64,000 nt of DNA, taken from contig CANJJT010000005.1 in assembly GCA_947474715.1 (NCBI GenBank), positions 47,503 through 111,502 on the forward strand, read 5' to 3'. Position 1 is the stretch's first letter, and each line of letters begins with the position of its first letter. This DNA comes from CAIYPG01 sp903864555 (lineage in GTDB: Bacteria > Pseudomonadota > Gammaproteobacteria > Burkholderiales > SG8-39). Below are positions 53,841 through 62,767 of this stretch, in pieces. Position numbers and translations under genes: made by a program. Below the pieces are notes generated by a model that was not told where the DNA came from, searched no databases, and saw only the letters and a list, made by a program, of their open reading frames with translations.

Positions 53841-54550
53841 GGTTTCACATCCTTCTTGTCGGGTTGCAGGCAGTGTGCGTGCAGGGTGTAAAGGGAACGG
53901 AACAGGCAGGGCTGTTCCACAAGATCGACACTGGCACCGTGGGCCTGCCAGTCGAATCGGGCGAGTGTGGTCATTGCCAGCTCGGCACCCTGGCGGGTGG
54001 CCGCTTCGATGAGCACCACGCTTTCGGCATGTCGGTCGCCGGGGCGCAGGTCATGGCCGGCGGAGGCGGCTCGTGCATGCTGGTTGGACACCCCCAGGCT
54101 GGCGGCCATGATGCCGGACTGCTGCAGCAGTGAATCGAACAGGCCCTGAAGGGCTGTCATGGCGCTGCGGCCATGCTGGATCGGCAGCAGGGCAAGCCAG
54201 GCACCTTCTCCCGCGCCGGCCTGCAGGACCAGGTCGCAGGTTGCCTTGATGGTGTTGCGGAACAAGGGCACGAAATGCAGGCTGCGCGGGTCCCGGCTGC
54301 GCTTCAGCCGGAGATAGGGCTCGGACTGCAATGCCGAGGCCTCACGCATTTCGTAGAGCGCCAGGTAGCCGGTGCCGCCAGAGGCAGCCTGGTAGCGGCG
54401 ACCCCGGGTGAATCCCGGCAGGGCGATGCGTTCGCGCAGGTGTTCCCGGTTGTACCAGTCGTTGAATCCGGCTTCTTCTGCAGGGGCAATGTCGGTCCAG
54501 ACCATCAGCATGGCCGGTCCGGATCCCACCCTGGCAGCAGCCAGCGGCAT
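53837..54550 (-). CDS. EthD-like / dimeric alpha-beta-barrel protein 1
   Basis: A 237-residue protein. The N-terminal half carries FNDWYNREHLRERIALPGFTRGRRY, a pattern seen in ferredoxin-like dimeric alpha-beta-barrel proteins such as the EthD group. Function unknown; they often accompany degradation genes. The ATG at 54550 overlaps the upstream stop by one base (TGATG) and its stop overlaps the MmgE/PrpD start, so three genes form a tight operon. Confidence 0.75.
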   Translation of the reverse strand: MPLAAARVGSGPAMLMVWTDIAPAEEAGFNDWYNREHLRERIALPGFTRGRRYQAASGGTGYLALYEMREASALQSEPYLRLKRSRDPRSLHFVPLFRNTIKATCDLVLQAGAGEGAWLALLPIQHGRSAMTALQGLFDSLLQQSGIMAASLGVSNQHARAASAGHDLRPGDRHAESVVLIEAATRQGAELAMTTLARFDWQAHGASVDLVEQPCLFRSLYTLHAHCLQPDKKDVKP

Positions 54551-55074
54551 CAGTATTGCTGACCCATCTGTGCCGTGATCGGCAGATACAAAGTGGTGTT
54601 GGCATCGCGGGCGATGCTGCCCATGCTGCCGGACTTGATCACGCCCAGACCGCGATAGGGGGTGGTCTTGTGGAAGCCGATGGTGTGCAGCGTAGCCAAT
54701 TCGACCCCGGTGACCTTCGCCGGGCTGGTCGGCGAATCCGTGCAGACCAGGCATTCATCAGGGGCCACGGCGGGGGCGGAAGGGATGCCGTCCAGCAGAT
54801 TGCGTATCCACACCTGGTAGGCCGGCCGGAAGTGCTGGCTGTTGACGCCATTGCCACCGGAGGCGATGTAGAACTGGCTTTCGAACACTTCGGCCGAATC
54901 GACGGTGTACATGGCCATGTAGTGCGGCGGTGAGCCGTCTGTGCCCTTGAATCGCTGTCCGGTGCGGAATCCGGGAACGCTCATCAGGACCTTCAGGTTG
55001 CTTTCGTACCATTTGTTCCATTCGTCCTCCCAGTCGGGACGGGCAAACACGTGCTGGACCATGTAGATGGCCAT
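54550..55074 (-). CDS. EthD-like / dimeric alpha-beta-barrel protein 2
   Basis: A 174-residue protein with VFARPDWEDEWNKWYESNLKV and PGFRTGQRFKG, again a dimeric alpha-beta-barrel pattern, related in layout to the next gene. I start at the ATG at 55074 (MAIYMVQHVF), preceded by AAGGGGAAG; the frame is open 44 codons further but without family features. First gene of a three-gene operon divergent from a second MmgE/PrpD gene. Confidence 0.72.
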   Translation of the reverse strand: MAIYMVQHVFARPDWEDEWNKWYESNLKVLMSVPGFRTGQRFKGTDGSPPHYMAMYTVDSAEVFESQFYIASGGNGVNSQHFRPAYQVWIRNLLDGIPSAPAVAPDECLVCTDSPTSPAKVTGVELATLHTIGFHKTTPYRGLGVIKSGSMGSIARDANTTLYLPITAQMGQQY

Positions 55075-55325
55075 GAACTTCCCCTTTCGTTGCGGCATGT
55101 CGATGCTGTTCAGCCTAATCAGTGCCATGGCCTGCATCAAGTTGCGGCAGGCAAGCAGGCAGGATGGCCGACCCGCTTGTGCAGCAGCGGGCCGATATGA
55201 TGACACGACCTGGAAAAGTTACTATAGGTGGCTGGGGAAGCAATCGGGCCTGTGGCCCTGGTCAAGGCACGGAAAGCAGAAGCTCATTGCATGGGCATCC
55301 GTGATTACAACATGCTGGAGGGAAC

Positions 55326-56708
55326 GTGGCGCAAACAAGCGGCAGCAGGGGGATAACGGCAATTCTTTCCGAGTTTGTCAGTCGCACGGTCCTCTCGGAC
55401 ATCAGCACCGAGGCGATCGCCGCCACCAAGCGGCACATCCTGGATTGCACCGGGGTCGCCCTGGCGGCATCCGTGGAGCAGTCCGGGCGCATCGTCGCAG
55501 AGGTGGTGCGGGAGCAGGGCGGTGTGCCGGCGGCCCGCGTGCTGGGCACCGACATATGCACCAGCGTTGTTTCGGCGGCTTGGGCCAACGGATCGATGGC
55601 GCATCTGCTGGATTACGATGACACCGGATTCTCCCATCCCACTGCCTGCATACTGCCGGCTGCCCTGGCGATGGCCGAGCAGACCGGGGCCAGTGGCGCC
55701 GACCTGGTGACGGCAGTGTGCGTCGGGCTTGAAGTGTTCGAGCGCCTGTCTTCTTCCGGGCGCCAGCACGAACCGGAGTTGCGGCGCCGCGGTTTTCATC
55801 CGACGTCGCTCTACGGCTGCCCGGCCGCAGCGGCGGCGGCCGGCAGCATTGTGCGACTGACTCCGGTTCAGATGGGGGCTGCACTGGGACTTGCCGCGGC
55901 CAACGCCGGTGGCCTCACCCAGCACTTCGGCACCTGGGGCAAAGGCATACACGCCGGTAACTCGGCGCGGGCCGGGGTCACGGCGGTGCTTCTGGCGCAG
56001 AAGGATTACATCGCCGATCCCCAGGGTCTGGAAGGCGATTACGGTTTCTATTCGGCATTCCACGGGCCTGGAAATTATGACCTTGGCAAGGTGGAGCCGG
56101 GGCTTGGCTCGGTGTGGTCCATCGTGACACCGGGGCTGACGGTCAAGTGCTATCCCTGCTGTGGCGCCAATCTGCGCGCACTGGATGCGGCGCAGGGCCT
56201 GATACGGGAACATGGCATCCGCATTGATGACGTGGAACGTCTGGAGGTGGACGTGCACCCGGATCTGTTGTGCATCGTTCGGTTCCACAAGCCCACCGAA
56301 GGCTTCCGCGGCAAGTTCTCGCTGGACTATGTGCTCGCGGCGATGCTGCTGGACGTGCGGGTCGACCTGGACTCCTTCACGGATGACTATTGCAACGCCC
56401 CGCGCATGCGCTCGGCCCTGGAGAAGATACGCATCAACCAGCACCCTGAATGGCCCAGCAACGAGCACACCCAGCGCCTGTCGCCGGTCACCATCCTGAT
56501 GAAGGATGGTCGCACGTTCAGCCGGACGGTCGAGAAGGTCCGTGGTAGTCCCGGCAATCCGCTGACGCGCGACGAATTGGTCGAGAAATATCGGGGATGC
56601 GCCGGCAGGGTGCTGCAGGGGGAGCCCCTGGACAGGTCCGTGGCGGCCCTGGAAGGTCTCGATCGGCTGCCGAAAGCCCGAGATTTGATGGACATTGTCA
56701 CCGGTTGA
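55326..56708 (+). CDS. MmgE/PrpD family protein 2
   Basis: A 460-residue paralogue of the gene at 52455. Motifs: ANGSMAHLLDYDDTGFSHPTA, GFHPTSLYGCPAAAAAAGS, TVKCYPCCGANLRALDAA. It begins with GTG at 55326, with GGAGGGAAC at ideal spacing. It is divergent from the ferredoxin-fold operon and followed by a Bug receptor. Two such enzymes around the same small genes suggests a dehydration/decarboxylation route for a polycarboxylate. Confidence 0.9.
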   Translation: MAQTSGSRGITAILSEFVSRTVLSDISTEAIAATKRHILDCTGVALAASVEQSGRIVAEVVREQGGVPAARVLGTDICTSVVSAAWANGSMAHLLDYDDTGFSHPTACILPAALAMAEQTGASGADLVTAVCVGLEVFERLSSSGRQHEPELRRRGFHPTSLYGCPAAAAAAGSIVRLTPVQMGAALGLAAANAGGLTQHFGTWGKGIHAGNSARAGVTAVLLAQKDYIADPQGLEGDYGFYSAFHGPGNYDLGKVEPGLGSVWSIVTPGLTVKCYPCCGANLRALDAAQGLIREHGIRIDDVERLEVDVHPDLLCIVRFHKPTEGFRGKFSLDYVLAAMLLDVRVDLDSFTDDYCNAPRMRSALEKIRINQHPEWPSNEHTQRLSPVTILMKDGRTFSRTVEKVRGSPGNPLTRDELVEKYRGCAGRVLQGEPLDRSVAALEGLDRLPKARDLMDIVTG

Positions 56709-56866
56709 CCCCGGGGTTGACAGGGGCAGGGCGTGCAAGGGATGCGGCAGTGCGCCTTGACCCGGTGGTTGAAGCTATCTACCCTTGTGCGTCCCCTTCC
56801 CGTGAAGGGGCTCCCCGCGAGCGGACGCGGCAGGAAATTTCTCAGAACAGGAATGGAGAAGACAAG

Positions 56867-57829
56867 ATGAAACACATCATTCGAAGCGCAGTGCTTGCTG
56901 CCCTGGTCGGCGGTGTCGGCCTTGCGCATGCCCAGCAATACCCCAACCGCACGGTGCGCATTGTTGCGCCCTTTGCCCCTGGCGGCGGCACCGACTTCAT
57001 CGCGCGCCTGGTCGCGAAGAAATTCACCGAAACCATGGGGCAGTCTTTCATCGTCGACAATCGGCCGGGCGCTGGCGGAAACCTCGGTGCCGAAATCGGC
57101 ATCCGTTCGACGCCGGATGGCTATGCCCTGCTGATGATTTCCGGCAGCTACACGGTCAACCCCAGTCTGTACAAGGTGCCTTTCGATTCCGTCAAGGACG
57201 TGCAGGCCATCATCCAGCTTTCGCAGGGACCGTTCCTTGTGGCTGTCAGCCCCAGTGTCCAGGCCACCACGCTGAAGGAATTCGTCGAACTGGCCGCCAA
57301 GCAGCCGGGCAAGCTGGCCTACAGCACGGCCGGCGCCGGCAGCATCACGCACCTGGCCACGGAATACTTCCTGAACATGGCCAAGATCAATGTGCTGCAC
57401 GTGCCTTACAAGGGCACGTCGCCAGCCATGCAGGCGGTGGTCGCCGGCGACGTCCAGATCATTTTTGGCAGTGTCTCCACCACCCTTTCCCAGACCAATG
57501 CCGGAAAAATGCGCGCCCTGGCAGTGACCACGCCCAAGCGCATTCCGGGCGCGCCGAATGTCCCCACGGTGATGGAAGCCGGCTGGCCTGATTACGAAGT
57601 GGTGCTATGGCACGGCCTGATCGGTCCCAAGGGCATTCCGCGCCCCATCGTCGACAGGCTGAACAAGCAAGCCAACGCCATCATCCAGGACAAGGAAGTC
57701 GCAAATATTCTGGCACAGGAAGGTGTTGCGCCCGCCGGTGGCACGCCGGAGCAGTTCATCAAGACGATTGCATCGGACATCCAGCGCTGGGCCAAGGTGG
57801 TCAAGCAGGCCAACGTCAAGCTCGAGTAA
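56867..57829 (+). CDS. Bug/TctC-family periplasmic solute-binding protein 4
   Basis: A 320-residue Bug receptor from the ATG at 56867, preceded by GGAGAAGAC. Signal peptide about 1-24 (GLAHAQQ); mature start YPNRTVRIVAPFAPGGGTDFIAR; ligand-loop region VDNRPGAGGNLGAE. It follows the second MmgE/PrpD gene by 158 bp and is ended by a strong terminator. It probably imports the substrate of the neighbouring enzymes. Confidence 0.92.
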   Translation: MKHIIRSAVLAALVGGVGLAHAQQYPNRTVRIVAPFAPGGGTDFIARLVAKKFTETMGQSFIVDNRPGAGGNLGAEIGIRSTPDGYALLMISGSYTVNPSLYKVPFDSVKDVQAIIQLSQGPFLVAVSPSVQATTLKEFVELAAKQPGKLAYSTAGAGSITHLATEYFLNMAKINVLHVPYKGTSPAMQAVVAGDVQIIFGSVSTTLSQTNAGKMRALAVTTPKRIPGAPNVPTVMEAGWPDYEVVLWHGLIGPKGIPRPIVDRLNKQANAIIQDKEVANILAQEGVAPAGGTPEQFIKTIASDIQRWAKVVKQANVKLE

Positions 57830-57874
57830 CAGCATGCGGCGGGCGTGATGAGCGCCTGCAGCCAGGCAGGATGC

Positions 57875-57906
57875 ACGGGACGGGGCTTATGGCCCGTCCC
57901 GTTTTT
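57875..57906 (+). terminator. Strong intrinsic terminator after Bug 4
   Basis: ACGGGACGGG (57875-57884) pairs with CCCGTCCCGT (57893-57902), 10 bp with an 8-nt loop, followed by TTTT. Confidence 0.88.
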
Positions 57907-57967
57907 CATGGATACCGTCAATTGCCGGGACAAGGCATTCGATGGCGAGGCAATAAAAGGAGGCAAC

Positions 57968-58729
57968 ATGGATTTCGGTATCAAGGGACGCGTCGCAATC
58001 GTCACGGGAGCGACGGGTGGCATGGGCAAGGCTACTGCGCATCTGCTGTCAGCCGAGGGCGTGAAGCTGGCGCTGTTTGCCAGGACTGCAGAGACTCTGG
58101 AGAAGACCGCCGCCGAGATCCGGGCCAGGACAGGCAACGAGGTGATTACCGTGGCCGGAGACCAGCGCAAGACCGAAGATGTGGCGCGCCTGGTAAGCAC
58201 AGTCAAGGAGACGCTGGGCTCCCCCGAAATACTCATACTGGTGACAGCCCGTTCACCCCATCCTTCACGGGAAGTCCTCAACGAAACGGAGCGGGACCGC
58301 TGGGAGTGGGCTTTCGAGACCAATCTGATGGGCGCTGTGAATGTGGTCTCGGCGGTCGCGCCGCTGATGGTGGCGGGCAAATGGGGGCGGATTGTCTCCA
58401 TCAATTCCGCCACGGTGAAGCAGCCCATGCATCGTCACGGCCTGTCTACGGTGTTTCGCTCGGGACTGGCCGGTTATCTGAAGCACCTGGCCAACGAGAC
58501 CGCGCGGGAGGGGCTGACGGTCAATGTCATAGGGCCGGCCTCCATCGGCACCGAAACCTTCATGGGCAGGGCAGATGCCGCCGAGCGGGCCAGGACCGTG
58601 CCCATGGGACGCCTTGGAACGCCCGAGGAATGTGCCGCGGCAGCCGCATTCTTCTGTTCAGCGCAGGCCGGATTCATCACCGGCACCACCCTGCAGGTGG
58701 ATGGTGGCATGACGATGTCACTGACTTGA
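57968..58729 (+). CDS. Short-chain dehydrogenase/reductase with altered active site
   Basis: A 253-residue SDR. NAD(P)-binding glycine motif VAIVTGATGGMGKATA; active-site Ser in IVSINSATVKQ. The catalytic Tyr-x3-Lys is replaced: the aligned segment is LSTVFRSGLAGYL, giving Ser and Arg. This variant is seen in a divergent SDR subgroup. The start has a perfect AAAAGGAGG ribosome site. It follows a terminator, so it is its own unit. Substrate unknown; acyl-CoA oxidoreduction is plausible from context. Confidence 0.88.
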   Translation: MDFGIKGRVAIVTGATGGMGKATAHLLSAEGVKLALFARTAETLEKTAAEIRARTGNEVITVAGDQRKTEDVARLVSTVKETLGSPEILILVTARSPHPSREVLNETERDRWEWAFETNLMGAVNVVSAVAPLMVAGKWGRIVSINSATVKQPMHRHGLSTVFRSGLAGYLKHLANETAREGLTVNVIGPASIGTETFMGRADAAERARTVPMGRLGTPEECAAAAAFFCSAQAGFITGTTLQVDGGMTMSLT

Positions 58730-58793
58730 TGGAGGTCGCCCCCGATCGTTGGTACGAAATCGGGGGCAATCGGGGTATAGAGAGAACGCCCGT

Positions 58794-59771
58794 TTAATCT
58801 ACCGCCATCTTTGCGTACTTCACTACTCTGGCCCACTTTGCGATTTCAAGCTTGATGAATTCGGCGAACTGGGCAGGGGTTCCTCCCGCCGGCTGGGCCC
58901 CGTCTGCGGCCAGCTTGTCCATCATCCCGGGTTCGCGAAGTATCTTGTTCGATTCGCCATTGAGCCGGTTGATGATCGCTGCCGGCGTACCGCCCGGGGC
59001 AAGCAAACCGTACCAGCCGAGATATTCATAGTCCGCCACGCCGGCCTCGATGGCCGTGGGCACGTCGGGCAGGGTGTCGACCCGGCTGGTGCTGGTGACG
59101 GCAAGGCCCCGCAACTTCTGGGTCTTCAGGTGTGGCAGCGAGGCGGGAAGGCTGCCGATGTACATCGACACCTGTCCACCCAGCAGATCGGTCAGTGCCG
59201 GTCCACCGCCCTTGTACGGTACGTGCAGCAACTCGACTTTCGCCAGCATCTTGAAGAGTTCACCGGCAAGATGGGTGGAACTGCCATTGCCGCTGGAGGC
59301 ATAACTGAGCTGGCCGGGGCGTTGCTGGGCCAGCCTGATGAATTCCGGCAGTGTGCGCGCCGGCAGCGACGGGTTGACCAGCAGGACGTTGGGCGCCGAG
59401 GCCAGCTGGATGATGGGGGCAAAGTCCCGGATCGGATCGAAGGGGAGCTTGGCCAGGCTGACATTGGCGGCATGGCTGATCGGCACGGCAAGCAAGGTGT
59501 ATCCGTCCGGGCGTGCCGTGGCCACGATTTCACTGCCGACTATCCCGCCGGCACCGGGCTTGTTCTCGACCAGCACGGGTTGGGCAAGATTGTCCTGAAG
59601 CCTCGTAGCCAGTGTGCGCGCCATGATGTCGATGCCGCCCCCCGCGGCAAACGGGACAACCATGCGCACCGGTTTGACGGGGTAGTTCTGCGCAAAGGCG
59701 CTGGTTGAAAACGTCAGTGCCAATGATGCAAAAGCGCCCAGGGCGCCGGATAGGATGCTGCCAGGTCTCAT
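58794..59771 (-). CDS. Bug/TctC-family periplasmic solute-binding protein 5
   Basis: A 325-residue Bug receptor from the ATG at 59771, preceded by GGAGGCAACACC. Signal peptide about 1-28 (TSAFAQN); mature segment YPVKPVRMVVPFAAGGGIDIMART; ligand-loop region VENKPGAGGIVGSEI. A MATE-like transporter gene lies upstream on the same strand (68-bp gap). Confidence 0.92.
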   Translation of the reverse strand: MRPGSILSGALGAFASLALTFSTSAFAQNYPVKPVRMVVPFAAGGGIDIMARTLATRLQDNLAQPVLVENKPGAGGIVGSEIVATARPDGYTLLAVPISHAANVSLAKLPFDPIRDFAPIIQLASAPNVLLVNPSLPARTLPEFIRLAQQRPGQLSYASSGNGSSTHLAGELFKMLAKVELLHVPYKGGGPALTDLLGGQVSMYIGSLPASLPHLKTQKLRGLAVTSTSRVDTLPDVPTAIEAGVADYEYLGWYGLLAPGGTPAAIINRLNGESNKILREPGMMDKLAADGAQPAGGTPAQFAEFIKLEIAKWARVVKYAKMAVD

Positions 59772-59839
59772 GGTGTTGCCTCCTTGTCTGTCTGTCGTCA
59801 ATGGGTCGGGCAGACAGACTCATTCATGTCTGGCTCCCA

Positions 59840-61177
59840 TCATTGCTGCTTGCTGGTTTGTATCACCCTGATCGGAAAAAGTGGCTCACCCGATGCCATG
59901 ACCTGCCGTACCCGCCACCCGAGGACCAGGGCTTCGGCAAGAAAGGCTGCACCAATGGCGCCGATGCCAACCATCGCGCCGTTCAGGTCCGGGGCGATCA
60001 GGGTCACGCTGCCTACGGCAATGACGACCAGCAGCCGGATGGCGGCACTCCCTGCAATGGCTCCGGTGCGCCGCATGGCCGACAGCAGCCCGCGCAGCAG
60101 CGAAGAATAGCCCCAGACTACCGCCGCAAACAGCATCATCTGTACCCCGGGCCTGGCGTAAGTGCTGAGTTCCTCGCGCAATCCCATGACGCCGCCCAGG
60201 ATGACCTCGCGGATCGGGGTGTAGAAGAGCACGGCCACCAGCGCCATGTAGACAAGGGTAAGGCGGTTGACGAATTTCAGCATGACCCGCATGTCTTCGC
60301 GACTTTGCACCAAAGCCTGGGCGGTCTGGCTGAGGTTGCGCAGCGGGGACACGATGAGGGAGGTGAGGGCGTTGACCACGCCGAAGGCGGCCAGCGCGAC
60401 ATCCGGATGCGCCAGTCGTCCAAGGAAGAAATTGATGACGAAGGTGACCCCATTCTCAGTGGCCTGGGTGACCATCAGCGGCCATGAGTAGATCCACATT
60501 CGCTTGTAGGAGACCTGCTCGCCGCCGCTGGCGGGAAGGTCCCGGTAGATCTGGCGGCTGCCGTAGTACATGTAGACGGCTTCAACGGTCATGCAGCCTA
60601 CCAGGGAGGCTGCACCTGCAACCGCGCCGGGCATCCAGAAGGGGAGCACCATCAGCATCAGCACCTGGGACACCAGTCGCACAATGGTCGAGTTGGAGAT
60701 GACCATGGTATTCCTGCGCATCATGCACAGGGCATTGGCCAGGTTGCGCACCTGGTTGGGGAAGATCCAGAGTGCCATGACTGCGGAAGCCGGTTTGGCC
60801 AGTTGGGTCACTTCCTCGCTGGCGCCTATCAGGTCCCCGAACAGCCAGTCGCCGATGGGTGTGAGGGCGACCGATTCGATGAACAGGAAGGGCACCAGGC
60901 CGATATAGAAATAGAAACGTGTCAGGCGCCAGAAAGACCGCTTGTCGGAGATATAGGCCATGCCGGCCTGGATGGCGACGCTGATGATGCCGCTGAATGT
61001 GGTGTTGAATGCAAAGGCAATGCTGAAGGCGGCCAGGGTGGTAGTGGGGTCGCCCATGCGGGCGAGAAAGCCCTGAACCAGCGAGTGCGATACCTGGTGG
61101 AGTTCCGTGGTGAGGATCAGCGGCACGAAGAACAGCATCGCCGTGCGCATGGTGAGGCGGGAGTCGATTATCGGCAT
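59840..61177 (-). CDS. MATE/MOP-superfamily membrane transporter
   Basis: A 445-residue protein with about 12 membrane spans and two-fold internal layout, resembling MATE and other MOP-superfamily exporters (ANKH-like members included). Segments: MLFFVPLILTTELHQVSHSL and IYSWPLMVTQATENGVTFVI, each opening one half. Clear family motifs are weak, so the substrate and direction are unknown. Confidence 0.7.
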   Translation of the reverse strand: MPIIDSRLTMRTAMLFFVPLILTTELHQVSHSLVQGFLARMGDPTTTLAAFSIAFAFNTTFSGIISVAIQAGMAYISDKRSFWRLTRFYFYIGLVPFLFIESVALTPIGDWLFGDLIGASEEVTQLAKPASAVMALWIFPNQVRNLANALCMMRRNTMVISNSTIVRLVSQVLMLMVLPFWMPGAVAGAASLVGCMTVEAVYMYYGSRQIYRDLPASGGEQVSYKRMWIYSWPLMVTQATENGVTFVINFFLGRLAHPDVALAAFGVVNALTSLIVSPLRNLSQTAQALVQSREDMRVMLKFVNRLTLVYMALVAVLFYTPIREVILGGVMGLREELSTYARPGVQMMLFAAVVWGYSSLLRGLLSAMRRTGAIAGSAAIRLLVVIAVGSVTLIAPDLNGAMVGIGAIGAAFLAEALVLGWRVRQVMASGEPLFPIRVIQTSKQQ

Positions 61178-61597
61178 GGATTTTTCATCGTGCCGGCTGG
61201 CCAGGATTGCTTTGGCTGCGCTTGGGCAGGCGGTTTGCCCCGGTTGGCATCATGCAGGCAGGGATGAGTGGCATTGTGTCACCCGCATGGTCAACGGTAC
61301 CCCTCATCTTGCGTGTCCGCGCGGTGCGGAAATCCCCCGATGTTTCTGCTGCGTGCCTGTTTTCTCTGTCAGCAACTCAAGCTGGCGGAGGCACTGTGAT
61401 CAAGCCTCAAGCATAAAGGAAATAGGGATCAAGGGGGGCGCGGCACCATTGAAAAACGGCCACTTCAGCGGTGGCTTTTCACATTTGTTCTCATTTCTGA
61501 ACTTGATCGGCACTGCTGATGCCGGTTGTCCTGGACATCGCGGTGGGGGCAGTTGCAGTCACGCGCTCCCAGGGGCAACGTTGTCGGACCTGACCGA
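61178..61597. other. Gene-free region upstream of the MATE-like gene
   Basis: 420 bp between the start of the transporter gene and the end of the acyl-CoA dehydrogenase gene, both on the minus strand. Open frames here have no recognisable protein. I see no repeat or clear terminator. Confidence 0.5.
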
Positions 61598-62767
61598 TCA
61601 GGAGGAAGCCCTGCCCAGCAAGCGGTCGGAGATGATGCGCTGCTGTATCTCGGAAGTGCCTTCGAAGATGCGGGTCAGACGTGCATCGCGCCAGTAACGC
61701 TCCACGGCATGCAGCTTGGTATAGCCGGCACCGCCAAATATCTGCAGTGCCTCACTGCAGACCCGCTCGGCCATCTCGGAGGCAAACAGCTTGACCATGG
61801 CGGCCTCCGTATCACAGCGCCGCCCGGAGTCGATTTCCGTGCACACGTGATACATGAGCTGTCTCGCTGCCTCGATCTCCGTGGCCATGTTGGCGATCTT
61901 GAAGCGGATGGCCTGAAACTCGGCGATGGGGCGGCCGAACTGTTCCCGCTGTTGCGCATAGGCCATGGCGTCCTCCAGTGCGCCGCGCGCCAGTCCGATG
62001 GCCCGGGCGGCCGTATGCGCGCGGTAGGTTTCCAGTCCGCGCGAGAATGCGGCAAATGCCTTGCCTGCTTCGCCGATGAGGGCGCTGTCCCGGACGCGGC
62101 AGTCATCGAACGCCAGTTCCCAGGTTTTCCAGCCGAAGTAACCGATCTTGGGGATGGGTGAACCGCCCACGCCTTTGGGCAACTGGCCTCGTGGCTTGTC
62201 GATCATGAAGGCGCTGATGCCCTCATGCTTGCGGGCGGGGTCTGACGGCTCGGATGTCCGCACCAGCACGTAGATGTAGTCTGCTCCATCGGCAAAGGTG
62301 CACCAGTACTTGCTGCCGGTGATGGCCCAGCCGCCTTCGACGCGACGGCCGCGGCAGGATACGTTGGCCAGGTCGGAGCCGGTATTGGGCTCGGACAGGG
62401 CCAGTGCGCCGAGGTACTCGCCACGCGCCACGCGCGGCATGATGCTGCGTTTCTGTTCCGCACTGAGCAGTTGCGAACCCATGAAGGTGTTGCCCCGTGC
62501 GATCACGGAGGCGACGCTCATCCAGGCACGGGACAATTCCTCGGCTACCAGGCAGTACTCGAAACAGCCCAGCCCCATGCCGCCATATTCTTCGGCGATG
62601 GTGATGCCGAAGTAACCGAGTTCGGACATCTTCTGCAGCAGTTCTGCAGGCATGTCGCCCTGCTCGGGGTCGAGCCGGTTGGCCAGTGGCAATACTTCCT
62701 TCATGGAGAATTCGCGTGCCGCATCCCGGATCATGCGGCGCTCTTCGGTCAGGTAGCCTGCGGTCAT
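61598..62767 (-). CDS. Acyl-CoA dehydrogenase
   Basis: A 389-residue flavoprotein of the acyl-CoA dehydrogenase family. ALSEPNTGSDLANV (FAD/substrate signature), QFGRPIAEFQAIRFKIANM, and the C-terminal FGGAGYTKLHAVERYWRDA with the catalytic-type Glu in IFEGTSEIQQ. The start overlaps the CoA-transferase stop by 4 bp (ATGA), so acid activation and the first oxidation are coupled. Confidence 0.94.
   Translation of the reverse strand: MTAGYLTEERRMIRDAAREFSMKEVLPLANRLDPEQGDMPAELLQKMSELGYFGITIAEEYGGMGLGCFEYCLVAEELSRAWMSVASVIARGNTFMGSQLLSAEQKRSIMPRVARGEYLGALALSEPNTGSDLANVSCRGRRVEGGWAITGSKYWCTFADGADYIYVLVRTSEPSDPARKHEGISAFMIDKPRGQLPKGVGGSPIPKIGYFGWKTWELAFDDCRVRDSALIGEAGKAFAAFSRGLETYRAHTAARAIGLARGALEDAMAYAQQREQFGRPIAEFQAIRFKIANMATEIEAARQLMYHVCTEIDSGRRCDTEAAMVKLFASEMAERVCSEALQIFGGAGYTKLHAVERYWRDARLTRIFEGTSEIQQRIISDRLLGRASS

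Noticed and set aside
53837..54754. 305-residue version of the EthD-like protein 1
   Set aside because: The extra N-terminal part lies in another frame of the upstream gene; the TGATG junction at 54550 gives a clean start.
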